Origin: JAMZMI01 sp039944535
Lineage (GTDB): Bacteria > Bacteroidota > Bacteroidia > Cytophagales > Cyclobacteriaceae
Direction: 5' to 3'
Length of the DNA stretch: 64,000 bases
Assembly (NCBI GenBank): GCA_039944535.1
Contig: JBDUYP010000001.1
Coordinates: 372,001 to 436,000 of the forward strand
The notes below the pieces were generated by a model that had not been told where the DNA came from, did not search any database, and saw nothing but the letters and a program-made list of their open reading frames with translations. The translations under genes were made by a program, and so were the position numbers. This document shows, piece by piece, positions 52,871 to 61,285 of the stretch (the stretch's first letter is position 1; each line of letters begins with the position of its first letter).

Positions 52871-53188
52871 TATTTTCAATCTTAATTGTCGATTTGTTTT
52901 TGCTACACTCCGTTATCAGTGTCGGGTTAGTAATCCTAGAATAAACATCCCTTCCCTTGAAGCCAAACCCGAAGATTGGGAGGCTATAAATGTTGGGGAG
53001 TTGTACTGCATCGAGGAGATCAAAAAAGTCCCTCATCTCCGGGAAACCGAAGAGAAGCTGCATGAGGACGATTGGCACAATGGCGGATAATCTGCGGTCA
53101 CATATGTGAGAAGATAAAAGTGATTTTTTCAGAAAGGCCATACGGCCAAATGTTATCTTTCTACTTTAGCATTCTGAAACTAATCTCT
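52871..53188. other. intergenic stretch with a possible gene remnant
   Basis: No complete gene is seen. Bases ~52945-53090 (+) keep a protein-like open frame ending in a TAA: PSLEAKPEDWEAINVGELY, then CIEEIKKVPHLRETEEKLHEDDW. It lacks a plausible start, since the open frame extends only into the previous gene out of frame. It may be the 3' end of a decayed gene. The rest, to 53188, holds the SemiSWEET promoter region. Confidence 0.35.
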
Positions 53189-53455
53189 ATGGAAACAGTC
53201 GGATTCATTGCTGCTTTTTGCACCACCATTTCTTTTTTGCCACAGGTCATTCGCACCATCAAAACCCGCAACACTTACGGCATTTCTTTGGGTATGTATA
53301 GCCTGTTTGTAAGTGGCGTAGTGATGTGGCTGATCTATGGGTTGCAGATAGAAGACATGCCCATGATTGTGGCCAATAGCATCACTTTGGTCTTAGGTGC
53401 TATCATCCTATTCATGAAAATCAGGGATGTGATTAGCCAAAAAACCGACCAATGA
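53189..53455 (+). CDS. SemiSWEET sugar transporter
   Basis: An 88-residue membrane protein with one MtN3 triple-helix bundle. The family pattern is clear: GFIAAFCTTISFLPQVIRTIKTRNTYGISLGMYSLFVSGVVMWLIYGL, including the PQ motif that moves during transport, and IVANSITLVLGAIIL for the third helix. SemiSWEETs dimerise to make a six-helix pore for sugars. ATG at 53189 gives the usual length; the longer frame from 53072 has no support. Overlaps the next gene by 4 nt. Confidence 0.9.
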   Translation: METVGFIAAFCTTISFLPQVIRTIKTRNTYGISLGMYSLFVSGVVMWLIYGLQIEDMPMIVANSITLVLGAIILFMKIRDVISQKTDQ

Positions 53456-53952
53456 ACCACCAACTAAATCCCAGCATCATCACCATTCCTGAAATGCATT
53501 TTATCGGCATGTCTCTGCTCATGGCCGTAGCAAACAACAGGGTTGCTGAACTTTGGCGATCGTTTGGTCCGAGAAAAAAGGAAATCGAAAATGTCGTGAG
53601 TGCGGACTCCTATTCTATGGAAATCTACGGGGCGGATTTTTTTCAGTCCTTTGACCCACACAAAGAATTTGAGAAGTGGGCAGCCGTGAGGGTGAGCCAC
53701 GGAACTTCCGTTCCTGAGGGAATGCAGGCATTGACAATCCCGGCGAGTGAGTATGCGGTTTTCGATTACAAAGGGTCTTCGAGTATGGCATCAGATTTTT
53801 ATCAGCAGATATATGGAGTTTGGTTGCCGGCCTCTGGTTATGCTTTGGATAGCCGGCCGCATTTGGCCGTGATGGGCGAAAAGTACAAAAACAACGATCC
53901 GGAATCCGAGGAGCAGATTTTTATTCCTATTTGCCACAAGCCCAATCAGTAG
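53452..53952 (+). CDS. GyrI-like / effector-binding domain protein
   Basis: A 166-residue single-domain protein of the GyrI-like (AraC effector-binding, SOUL-type) fold. Visible landmarks are IPEMHFIGMSLLMAVANNRVAELWRSFGPRKKEI, SMEIYGADFFQSF, FEKWAAVRVS, LTIPASEYAVFDYKGSSSMASDFYQQIYGVWLPASGYALDSRP and EEQIFIPI, matching the internal repeat of the family. Such proteins bind small molecules, sometimes as hydrolases for cyclopropanoid toxins. It is translated with SemiSWEET through an ATGA overlap. Confidence 0.85.
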   Translation: MNHQLNPSIITIPEMHFIGMSLLMAVANNRVAELWRSFGPRKKEIENVVSADSYSMEIYGADFFQSFDPHKEFEKWAAVRVSHGTSVPEGMQALTIPASEYAVFDYKGSSSMASDFYQQIYGVWLPASGYALDSRPHLAVMGEKYKNNDPESEEQIFIPICHKPNQ

Positions 53953-54027
53953 AAATACTGAGCAGCTCACCAAACCAGAGCTCTAAATTTGCAGTTGGAT
54001 AGATATCACAAAGCCCTAAAATTCAAT

Positions 54028-54684
54028 ATGCAGAAGTTATTATGGTGCCTTTTGGCACTGACCCCTTTATTTGGCCAGGCCCAGGAAAGCGCCCTTGGAA
54101 ACTGGATCAACTATTTCGGTAACAAAACGCTCAATGATAAATTCAACTGGCACCACGAGGCGCAATTCAGGAACTACAATGCCGTGGGCGATCTCGAGCA
54201 GCTCTTGCTAAGAACCGGAATCGGCTATAATCTCACCGACGGCAACAACAACGTTTTGCTTGGCTATGGATTTATCCACAGTCAAAACTATGTGGGCAAT
54301 ACCGATGAAAAAACACAAGTCGATGAGCATAGAATCTTCCAGCAGTTTATTACAAAACAGCAATTGGGACGTGTGGGATTGCAACATCGATATCGGTTTG
54401 AACAGCGTTTTGTATCGTCCAGTTTTAAGTTGCGGTACAGGTACTTTCTGGGTTTGAGTGTGCCGCTGAACAATACTAAAATGGTTGACAAGACCCTATA
54501 CCTTTCCGCATACAATGAAATATTCCTCAACTCAAAAAATACCATTTTTGATCGAAACAGGCTTTATGGCGGGTTGGGTTACAAGGTCAACAAAACCGTG
54601 CGTTTCGAGCTGGCATACATGAATCAGTTTTTTCAAGGTGCCAACCGTGATCAGATCAATATCAATACTTTCGTGAATTTTTGA
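54028..54684 (+). CDS. DUF2490 outer-membrane barrel protein
   Basis: A 218-residue exported protein of the DUF2490 family, common in Bacteroidota and believed to form a small outer-membrane beta-barrel. The start at 54028 (MQKLLWCLLALTPLFGQAQ) is a clean signal peptide; a TTG 39 nt upstream would add an odd leader. Mature features are GNWINYFGNKTLNDKFNWHHEAQFR, RTGIGYNLTDGNNNVLLGYGFI, and HRYRFEQRF, with alternating hydrophobic/aromatic strands to the final FVNF. Function unknown. Confidence 0.87.
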   Translation: MQKLLWCLLALTPLFGQAQESALGNWINYFGNKTLNDKFNWHHEAQFRNYNAVGDLEQLLLRTGIGYNLTDGNNNVLLGYGFIHSQNYVGNTDEKTQVDEHRIFQQFITKQQLGRVGLQHRYRFEQRFVSSSFKLRYRYFLGLSVPLNNTKMVDKTLYLSAYNEIFLNSKNTIFDRNRLYGGLGYKVNKTVRFELAYMNQFFQGANRDQININTFVNF

Positions 54685-54697
54685 AAGTCAAATCCGT

Positions 54698-55330
54698 CTA
54701 GGCGTTTACGAACCCAGAGTAGGCTATCCAGCCAAAAACAATTGCGATGACGATCGCCACGATACAGCCTATCGTGTTATTGCTTTTTTCTTCTGCCTCT
54801 CGCTCTTTCTTGAAGTCAGATACTATTTCGGGCTCTTCACCATTCTCAGATTCAGCATGCCAGAGTATCTCAGGCTTTTCGTCTTTGAGTTTGGTCAGCA
54901 GCGGCAGAAAGCTGTCATCTCCCAAATGAAACTGATGGATCAGCTTCGCGGGCTCACCCTTGGTCATGATGCTTCCAGATCCGCTCATGTTGAGCGAACT
55001 CACACTCATTTTCACTAAAAGATCATCTTTAGTTGAGCATGTTAGGTCTCGCATTTTACTCATGGGCTCCACCACAGCGTAGTTGAGAATCTCGTGTTCT
55101 TCTGTTGCTACTCCCTGCGCTTTCAGCCAATCGTAAAACGACTTTTCATCTCCGAAAACCATGGTCTGGTTGTCGTTGATATGCAAAATATGGAAGCTAA
55201 ACTCTTCTTTGGAAAAACGAAAAATGCGCATTTCTGCAAAGGGGGTTATACCCTCATACCCGACTGGTGTAAAAAGATATTTGTCATCCCCGAGCTGTAC
55301 TAAGGTGTATGAACCGGCTGTTGTTCCCAT
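54698..55330 (-). CDS. tail-anchored protein of unknown function
   Basis: A 210-residue protein that I do not recognise. The N-terminal 170 residues look like a soluble mixed fold (YTLVQLGDDKYLFTPVGYEGI, FHILHINDNQTMVFGDEKSFYDWLKAQG). A charged linker (DFKKEREAEEKSNN) is followed by one C-terminal TM segment (TIGCIVAIVIAIVFGWIAYSGFV) with only two residues after it, so the domain should hang on the cytoplasmic face of the membrane. Encoded alone between DUF2490 and the ABC/GntR unit on the other strand. Confidence 0.6.
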   Translation of the reverse strand: MGTTAGSYTLVQLGDDKYLFTPVGYEGITPFAEMRIFRFSKEEFSFHILHINDNQTMVFGDEKSFYDWLKAQGVATEEHEILNYAVVEPMSKMRDLTCSTKDDLLVKMSVSSLNMSGSGSIMTKGEPAKLIHQFHLGDDSFLPLLTKLKDEKPEILWHAESENGEEPEIVSDFKKEREAEEKSNNTIGCIVAIVIAIVFGWIAYSGFVNA

Positions 55331-55434
55331 TTAAATTCTGGTTTGATTGGCTCATTCAATATAAATAAAAACATTGATTTTGGTCGATTTAAGCGGTTTT
55401 GAAAATTAATTTTAGCTTTTGTGAAACTTTATTC

Positions 55435-55442
55435 TAATTTTG
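55435..55442 (+). promoter_or_regulatory. -7 promoter box of the ABC/GntR operon
   Basis: TAATTTTG matches TAnnTTTG exactly and lies three bases upstream of the operator palindrome. A correctly spaced TTTG -33 box is not seen (the nearest, 55418-55421, is only 13 nt away). Confidence 0.45.
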
Positions 55443-55444
55443 AG

Positions 55445-55466
55445 GTGTACTAGTTGAGTAATACAC
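55445..55466. promoter_or_regulatory. candidate YtrA-type GntR operator
   Basis: A 22-bp palindrome with arms GTGTA and TACAC and matching inner bases (GTGTAnTAnTnnAnTAnTACAC). It covers the expected transcription start of the ABC operon that encodes the GntR regulator, 15 nt upstream of the first ATG. This is the expected place for autorepression. Confidence 0.6.
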
Positions 55467-55480
55467 TAGATCAGTAGAAG

Positions 55481-56314
55481 ATGTTAAAGATCGATGACCT
55501 GAGTTTTGGATATAAAAACAAGCAATTGTTTGATGGGCTGGAGCTGAATATGCCCGCAGGCAATATCTATGGGTTGCTGGGTAAGAATGGTGCCGGAAAG
55601 TCCACCATACTCAAGCTCATAGCTGGCTTGCTGTTTCCGCAAAAGGGTCGTATCGATGTGGCTGGCTTCAACCCTGGTGAAAGAACCGCGGAATTTCTGA
55701 GTGAGGTGTTTTTGGTTGCGGAAGAGTTTGAGCTGCCAGCCATGGCGATGGAGCAGTATTTGAAGCTATACAGTCCATTCTACCCTCGCTTCAGTCAGGA
55801 GTTGTTCGATCATTATATCAAAGAGTTGGAGGTAGAGCCAGGCAGCAAACTGCAGGCGCTCTCCATGGGGCAGAAGAAGAAGTTCTTACTATCGTTTGGT
55901 CTGGCTACAGACAGCAGTTTGCTGATTTTGGATGAGCCAACGAACGGACTGGATATTCCGGCTAAAAGTAAGTTTCGACAGGTGGTGGCCAACGCCATAC
56001 ACGAGGACAGAACTTTTGTCATCTCTACCCATCAGGCTCGTGATATGGAAAACCTGATAGATCCCATTATTATTTTGGACGAGGGAGAGGTCATTTTTTT
56101 CCAGGACTTTGAGCAGGTATCACAAAAACTGACTTTCGAGCGTATGAGCGACTTGCCCAAGGATGGAGATTTTATTTATGCTGAGCCTACATTTGGCGGT
56201 TTCACAGTAGTGAAAAAAAACCAAACGGGTGTGGAGACCAATATGAACATGGAGCTGTTGTTCAACGCAGTAGTCAATGGCAAGGAGAAGATGTATGAAG
56301 CTTTCACAAACTGA
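55481..56314 (+). CDS. ABC transporter ATP-binding protein (YtrB-like)
   Basis: A 277-residue ATPase with Walker A GLLGKNGAGKSTILKL near residue 37, signature region LQALSMGQKKKFLLSFGLA and Walker B LLILDEPTNGLDIPAKSKF. The C-terminal ~65 residues may be a partner-binding extension. It opens an operon with a permease (6 nt downstream) and a GntR regulator, the arrangement of the YtrA-F type ABC systems of Firmicutes that respond to cell-wall-active agents. Cargo here is unknown. Confidence 0.93.
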   Translation: MLKIDDLSFGYKNKQLFDGLELNMPAGNIYGLLGKNGAGKSTILKLIAGLLFPQKGRIDVAGFNPGERTAEFLSEVFLVAEEFELPAMAMEQYLKLYSPFYPRFSQELFDHYIKELEVEPGSKLQALSMGQKKKFLLSFGLATDSSLLILDEPTNGLDIPAKSKFRQVVANAIHEDRTFVISTHQARDMENLIDPIIILDEGEVIFFQDFEQVSQKLTFERMSDLPKDGDFIYAEPTFGGFTVVKKNQTGVETNMNMELLFNAVVNGKEKMYEAFTN

Positions 56315-56320
56315 TCACTG

Positions 56321-57082
56321 ATGAACAAGCATTTTGATATATCAAGATTTTGGATGCTGATGAGGCTGGAACTCGTGCGTAGCAAACGTGCCATTGCCAT
56401 GCTCTCGGTGATCGTTTTCGGTATGTTGTTTTTTGTGGGGATGTTGCTCAGCCTCGCCGTTGAGAAGCATACGGTCGTGTACGATCCGGAGGAGAGCTAT
56501 GCCTTTACACTTATCGTGGGTGGTTTTGTGATCACCAGTCTGGCTTTCAGTGAATTGAGCAGCAAGCTGAAGCGATACAATTTTCTCATGCTGCCCGTAT
56601 CGGCACTAGAGCGATTTCTGTGCATGTGGATTTTGACCACTATCGGGTGGATTCTATTCTACACATTGGTATATACTGTTTTCAGTTTGGTGGCCAACCC
56701 AATAGGTCATATGATCTACAATAAGGTGCAGTTCCTGGATTTCAATCCGTTGGGCAGTTTTGCGCTCACCACCATGAAGTATTACGTGGTGAGTCAAGGG
56801 ATATTTCTGGTGGGTGCCGCTCATTTCAAAGGGTATGTTTTTCCGAAAACCTTGTTCGTGCTTATACTTTTTGCTGTGGTCTGTGGGGCCATCATCTATT
56901 TCGGTTTGAGGGATCAGTTTTTGTGTGACCACTATTGCAATGTCAGTACTGGAGAGTGCGAACTGGTAGAGACAGCTGAGACTCATGTGATATGGGAGAT
57001 CATACAAGGGGCGTTTTGGTGGGCGCTGGCACCACTGAGCTGGCTGACGACTTATCTGGGACTAAAAGGGCAGGAGGTGTAA
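56321..57082 (+). CDS. ABC transporter permease
   Basis: A 253-residue membrane protein with six TM segments, e.g. AIAMLSVIVFGMLFFVGMLLSLAV, FCMWILTTIGWILFYTLVYTVF-like spacing in LCMWILTTIGWILFYTLVY, and a last one at ALAPLSWLTTYLGL. A Cys-containing loop near residues 203-215 (FLCDHYCNVSTGECELVE) faces outside. It works with the ATPase encoded just upstream; its stop is 1 nt before the GntR start. The family is divergent, assigned by context and topology. Confidence 0.8.
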   Translation: MNKHFDISRFWMLMRLELVRSKRAIAMLSVIVFGMLFFVGMLLSLAVEKHTVVYDPEESYAFTLIVGGFVITSLAFSELSSKLKRYNFLMLPVSALERFLCMWILTTIGWILFYTLVYTVFSLVANPIGHMIYNKVQFLDFNPLGSFALTTMKYYVVSQGIFLVGAAHFKGYVFPKTLFVLILFAVVCGAIIYFGLRDQFLCDHYCNVSTGECELVETAETHVIWEIIQGAFWWALAPLSWLTTYLGLKGQEV

Positions 57083-57083
57083 G

Positions 57084-57464
57084 ATGGAGTTCAATGATAG
57101 TCAGGCTATTTACTTACAGATAGCCGATCTTTTTTGTGAGAATATTTTGCTCGGCACCTGGCAGCCGGGAGATCGGATTCCGTCGGTCAGGGAGATGGCC
57201 GTGAGCATAGAGGTAAACCCCAACACAGTGATGAGGACTTTCACATACCTGCAGGAGCAGGAGATCATTTTCAACAAGCGCGGAATCGGGTATTTCGTGT
57301 CTGAAGACGGATTGGAAAAGACCAAGGCGCTTCGCAAAGAAGACTTTGTGAACAATGAATTGCCGAAGGTTTTCAAAGAAATGGGGTTGCTCAATCTTTC
57401 ACTCAAGGATGTGGAATCACATTATGAGAAGTACCTAAAGGAAAATGAAAAAAAAGGATCTTAG
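57084..57464 (+). CDS. GntR family regulator, YtrA subfamily
   Basis: A 126-residue regulator with a GntR winged-helix (about 8-75; IYLQIADLFCENILLGTWQPGDRIPSVREMAVSIEVNPNTVMRTFTYLQEQEIIFNKRGIGYFV is the textbook pattern) and only a ~45-residue helical tail, as in YtrA-type members that lack a ligand domain. It is the third gene of an ABC operon and probably represses it at the palindrome at 55445-55466. Confidence 0.93.
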   Translation: MEFNDSQAIYLQIADLFCENILLGTWQPGDRIPSVREMAVSIEVNPNTVMRTFTYLQEQEIIFNKRGIGYFVSEDGLEKTKALRKEDFVNNELPKVFKEMGLLNLSLKDVESHYEKYLKENEKKGS

Positions 57465-57485
57465 GATCTCGAAAATTTTAAAGCA

Positions 57486-57995
57486 ATGCAAGCAAGCAAA
57501 AAAATATTGATCACGGTAGCTGGCGTTTTGATCGCCTTCCTGATCACCAGTGTGTTCATTATTAAAGAAGACCTGCAAGCCGTGGTTGATAACTATGGCG
57601 CTGCTCATCGGTATATAGCCATACCGACAGAGTTTTTTGATAAGCTCAAAATCTCCGCCAATTGGGATGTGAAAATCTCTCAGGGGCGAGACCATAAACT
57701 GGAGGTTATCAATCCTGATAGTCTGAATGCTCAACTGCAAAACGTTGACGGTACTGTGCATTTTGCCGGAGATTCCACAGCTCAACTCCGGGTGGCCAGA
57801 GTGACAGTGCCCAGGCTTCAATCGATTGAGGCCAAAGGCAATGCTGTGGTGGAGTTGATCGACTTCACTCAGGATTCATTGAATGTCAGCATTTCAGATA
57901 GTGTGTTTTTTATCAGCTCCGATAACTCCATTTTGAAAATGCCTGTCAGCACATCGGGTCGTGCACGGATGGAGGTCAGAACCAATCCGAATTAA
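57486..57995 (+). CDS. membrane-anchored beta-rich protein
   Basis: A 169-residue protein with one N-terminal TM segment (ILITVAGVLIAFLITSVFII) and an extracytoplasmic beta-rich domain. The pattern FFDKLKISANWDVKISQGRDHKLEVINPD, then VTVPRLQSIEAKGNAVVELIDF, resembles a short DUF2807 (head GIN) adhesin-like beta-helix. The start is 22 nt after the GntR gene, so it belongs to the ABC operon and may be a sensor or accessory of the exporter. Confidence 0.6.
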   Translation: MQASKKILITVAGVLIAFLITSVFIIKEDLQAVVDNYGAAHRYIAIPTEFFDKLKISANWDVKISQGRDHKLEVINPDSLNAQLQNVDGTVHFAGDSTAQLRVARVTVPRLQSIEAKGNAVVELIDFTQDSLNVSISDSVFFISSDNSILKMPVSTSGRARMEVRTNPN

Positions 57996-58043
57996 ATCAT
58001 AACATGAGATAGTTACTATTACAACTTGAATTTAGAACACGTC

Positions 58044-58067
58044 CTGGTCAACTGATCAGGCGACCAG
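58044..58067. promoter_or_regulatory. small inverted repeat upstream of the TonB receptor
   Basis: CTGGTC (58044-58049) and GACCAG (58062-58067) flank a 12-nt loop that itself contains the palindrome TGATCA. It is 28 nt upstream of the receptor start and could be an operator or an mRNA hairpin. Confidence 0.35.
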
Positions 58068-58095
58068 AAAAACTACACTCTTAATTTCTTAAAAA

Positions 58096-60531
58096 ATGAA
58101 AAGCGCATTTTTAACAGGGATAGCATTGCTATTTTCAATATCAGTTATATGTCAAAATTTAACTCAGACTGTTCGCGGAAGTATCAAGGATGTCGATAGT
58201 CGCGCACCTTTGATAGGTGCCACAGTGATCGTGACGGGTTTTGACCCAGTCAAAGGGACAATAACGGATGTTGACGGAGATTTTCGTTTGGAAAATATTC
58301 CGATCGGCAGAATTTCACTGCTCATATCTTATATCGGCTATGAGGCAAAAACCATTTCTTCAATTGTGGTAACATCAGGTAAAGAGGTTGTGTTGGATCT
58401 TGAATTACAGGAGTCTGCCACCAAAATGGAGGAGATCGTGATAACAGCTGGAGTCGCCAACGGAGAGGCTATGAACGAAATGGCCATGGTAAGTTCCAGG
58501 TCTATTTCATCAGAGATAATTACCAGAATAGCAGGGAGCTTCAATGACCCCTCCAGGATCGTTTCTAACTATGCAGGCGTTGCGGCTACTCAAGACGGTA
58601 GCAATGACGTGATTGTCCGTGGAAACTCCCCAAAATATGTGCAATGGAGGTTGGAGGGAGTGGAGATCACCAACCCAAATCACTTTGGAGATCAGAGCTC
58701 AGTAGGTGGTTCTATCAGCTCATTGAACAATAACCTGTTGTCCACCTCTGACTTTTATACGGGTGCTTTTTCTCCGGAGTATGGCGATGTGCTTTCGGGT
58801 GTATATGATGTGAAGCTGCGTGCGGGCAACAATGAACAAACCGAGTCTGTTTTTGGCTTTGGTCTTTTGGGAACGGATCTGACCATGGAGGGGCCGTTCA
58901 AGAAAGGGTACGACGGATCATATCTGGTCAACTACAGGTTTTCTACCGCCAGTATGATTCAGGATTTGGGGCTGCTGCCCGATGAAGTAAATGGGGTGCC
59001 TAAATTTCAGGATGCGGCCTTTAAGGCCACTTTTCCAACCAAACGAGCCGGCTATTTCTCACTTTTTGGGCTTGGAGGCTACAGCAGTGTGCTGTTTAAA
59101 GACGTGACTCCCGCACTGTGGAATACCCCCGGAGATCGGGCCATGGCAGATGAAGTCAGAGAAGATTTTGACAAAAAATCATTTCTGGTAAACGTAGGCC
59201 TAAACCATACCTTTACCATAAACAAAAACAGTTTTATCAACTCGACGATCGCCTATTCGATGGACGGTATCGAGGATCAGGTTTTTGAGTTGCAACAGCA
59301 AAAAATCTATGACGAAAATGGTCAGTACCTGAGAGACTCAACTGTCAGCAATGACTTGAATTTCAACGGACGTCTGATGAAAACCACTTATCGGGCAGCA
59401 ACAACCTATCATCATAAGTTTGGGCCAAAGAGCAAGATTCAGGTGGGATCCAAGTTTGCCATGTTTGGGTATGACTATGAGCAAAGCCGATTTGATGAAA
59501 CGCCTGCTGATAGGCAAACGCTTGTTGATTTTGACGAAAACATCAGCACACTTCGGAATTTTGTCAGCTGGAAGTACAGGTTGACGGAGGATTTGACGGT
59601 GGTGTCCGGTGTGCATAACATGAATGTGCTTTATAACAGCAAAAGCACGCTGGAGCCGCGCGTAGCGGTGAATTGGCAGATGAGTGATAAGAGCTCAATC
59701 CATGCCGGATATGGCAAACATAGCACCATGGAGAGTGTGCATAACTACTTCGCCAAAGTAGATGTAGATGGCAACCTCATAGAGCCGAATAGAAATCTCG
59801 GTTTGCTCAAGGCAAATCATTATGTGCTCGGGTTTAAGCAACAGGTTGCTAAAAATGTGACCGCTACGGTGGAGCTCTATTATCAGGATTTATATGATCT
59901 GCCTGTAGAAAACAATGACACGAGCTACTATGCCACAATCAATGAAGGTTTGGAGTTTCGGTACATAGATCTGGTAAACAAAGGAACAGGCAAAAACTAT
60001 GGAGTAGAAGTGACGGTGGAGCGCCCATTTCTCAACAATTATTACTTCATGGTGAATGGCTCCCTGTACCAATCAAAGTACAAGGCCCTGGAAGGCGTGG
60101 AGCGCAATACGCAGTACAATGGAAACTACCTGGCCAACGTCATTTTTGGTAAGGAGGTGCTGCATCTGGGCCGAAACAACAATCAGACACTCGGATTCAA
60201 TGCCAAAATATTTTTTGGTGGTGGGCGAAAAATTATTCCGCTTTTGCGGGATGAAAGCGGAAGCTTGACTGTGGATGCAGATAACAATCAATATTGGGAT
60301 TACTCAAAAGCGTATGAACATAGCATAGAAGATGTGCACTCGGTCATAGTATCAATAAACTACAAATGGGATAAGCCAAAAGCCACCCATGAGCTGTTTC
60401 TCAACCTGGATAACCTCACAAATACCAAGGGCAAGCTGGGTGAATACTACGACGAAAGTGAGCCCAATTCTGTCGGTTATCTAAGGCAGTTTGGCTTCTT
60501 CCCTAACCTGATGTACAGGGTTTATTTCTAA
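58096..60531 (+). CDS. TonB-dependent receptor with carboxypeptidase-regulatory domain
   Basis: An 811-residue outer-membrane receptor. Order: signal peptide (to ~20), CarboxypepD_reg-like domain (~22-100; VRGSIKDVDSRAPLIGATVIVTG, LLISYIGYEAKTI), a plug domain (~115-235, with SFNDPSRIVSNYAGVAATQDGSNDVIVRGNSPKYVQWRLEGVEITNPNHFG) and a ~22-strand barrel ending in the aromatic LMYRVYF. The N-terminal domain is the usual mark of Bacteroidota TonB receptors. No SusD partner follows; instead there is a small lipoprotein, so the substrate may be a metal chelate or small molecule rather than a glycan. Confidence 0.92.
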   Translation: MKSAFLTGIALLFSISVICQNLTQTVRGSIKDVDSRAPLIGATVIVTGFDPVKGTITDVDGDFRLENIPIGRISLLISYIGYEAKTISSIVVTSGKEVVLDLELQESATKMEEIVITAGVANGEAMNEMAMVSSRSISSEIITRIAGSFNDPSRIVSNYAGVAATQDGSNDVIVRGNSPKYVQWRLEGVEITNPNHFGDQSSVGGSISSLNNNLLSTSDFYTGAFSPEYGDVLSGVYDVKLRAGNNEQTESVFGFGLLGTDLTMEGPFKKGYDGSYLVNYRFSTASMIQDLGLLPDEVNGVPKFQDAAFKATFPTKRAGYFSLFGLGGYSSVLFKDVTPALWNTPGDRAMADEVREDFDKKSFLVNVGLNHTFTINKNSFINSTIAYSMDGIEDQVFELQQQKIYDENGQYLRDSTVSNDLNFNGRLMKTTYRAATTYHHKFGPKSKIQVGSKFAMFGYDYEQSRFDETPADRQTLVDFDENISTLRNFVSWKYRLTEDLTVVSGVHNMNVLYNSKSTLEPRVAVNWQMSDKSSIHAGYGKHSTMESVHNYFAKVDVDGNLIEPNRNLGLLKANHYVLGFKQQVAKNVTATVELYYQDLYDLPVENNDTSYYATINEGLEFRYIDLVNKGTGKNYGVEVTVERPFLNNYYFMVNGSLYQSKYKALEGVERNTQYNGNYLANVIFGKEVLHLGRNNNQTLGFNAKIFFGGGRKIIPLLRDESGSLTVDADNNQYWDYSKAYEHSIEDVHSVIVSINYKWDKPKATHELFLNLDNLTNTKGKLGEYYDESEPNSVGYLRQFGFFPNLMYRVYF

Positions 60532-60564
60532 TTCAATTTTAAAATCAAAAACAGAAAAACGATT

Positions 60565-60933
60565 ATGAGAAAAACAATTTCAATTTTAGTGATCGTGGCA
60601 ATTGCCGCGGGTCTGAGCTCATGTGGAGTGAGTGGTGCTTACGTGTATAACCACAACCAAAATGCCACGCAGGTGACACTCGCCAGTGACAACTTCAATG
60701 TGGTGGGCAAGGTCAAAGGCACATCGGAGGCGAGCTATATTTTGTTCGTAGGTGGACTCAAGAAGAAGCGCCTCTATGAAAATGCCTATACCGACATGAT
60801 CACCACTGCTAACCTAAAAGGCCCGCAGGCCATTGCTAACGTGATCCACGAAGAGCACTTTGGGGGTGTGCCTCCATTCTTCATCAAACGTACGGTGACA
60901 GTTAGCGCGCATGTAATCGAATTTATTGACTAA
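60565..60933 (+). CDS. DUF6567 / TRL-like lipoprotein
   Basis: A 122-residue lipoprotein: signal peptide with lipobox GLSSC at residues 16-20, then SGAYVYNHNQNATQVTLASDNFNVVGKVKGTSEASYILFVGG, typical of the DUF6567/TRL family, and a C-terminal strand region (FIKRTVTVSAHVIEF). These small periplasmic proteins are widespread in Bacteroidota and of unknown function. It is 33 nt downstream of the TonB receptor and likely co-transcribed. Confidence 0.82.
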   Translation: MRKTISILVIVAIAAGLSSCGVSGAYVYNHNQNATQVTLASDNFNVVGKVKGTSEASYILFVGGLKKKRLYENAYTDMITTANLKGPQAIANVIHEEHFGGVPPFFIKRTVTVSAHVIEFID

Positions 60934-60961
60934 TTCTACTTTTTCAAGCCTGGACATATTT

Positions 60962-61023
60962 ATGTCATGCTGAACTCGTCGAAGCATCTATTTTAAAGGA
61001 TTTTGACAGGCTCAATCTGACAT
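60962..61023. repeat. dispersed hairpin element
   Basis: ATGCT (60967-60971), spacer GAACTCGTCGA, AGCAT (60983-60987), the same architecture as the other dispersed hairpins. A mirrored GACAGGCTCAATCTGACAT follows at 61005-61023, so the complete element is also inverted-repeat in outline, as at 42560-42623. Confidence 0.6.
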
Positions 61024-61075
61024 GTATTTACAAGTTTAAGACGGGAAAAGTAGAGATAAAAAAACCTTAGAAATC

Positions 61076-61270
61076 ATGAAAAATGAATTTAACAATTGCG
61101 GAAGCAACTCTTCATCACCAAGCTGCATCTACATCATGGGCTTGATTGGCGCGGCTGTTTATTACATTTCCACGGCTAGTGGATTTTGGATGGGCGTGCT
61201 GGGATTCCTGAAAGCGCTGGTGTGGCCTGCGTTCCTTGTATATGAAGCATTTATGCATCTGGGTGCCTGA
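61076..61270 (+). CDS. small membrane protein
   Basis: A 64-residue protein: polar Cys-containing start (NEFNNCGSNSSSPSC) and two hydrophobic segments (IYIMGLIGAAVYYI and WMGVLGFLKALVWPAFLVYEAF). Proteins of this kind are frequent and unnamed in Bacteroidota, often directly before a small ferredoxin-fold protein, as here (15 nt to the next start). Function unknown. Confidence 0.6.
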   Translation: MKNEFNNCGSNSSSPSCIYIMGLIGAAVYYISTASGFWMGVLGFLKALVWPAFLVYEAFMHLGA

Positions 61271-61285
61271 CCAAATGATTTGATT

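Noticed and set aside
58096..60531. SusC-type glycan receptor
   Set aside because: Shorter than usual SusC and not followed by a SusD gene; the general TonB-dependent receptor call is safer.
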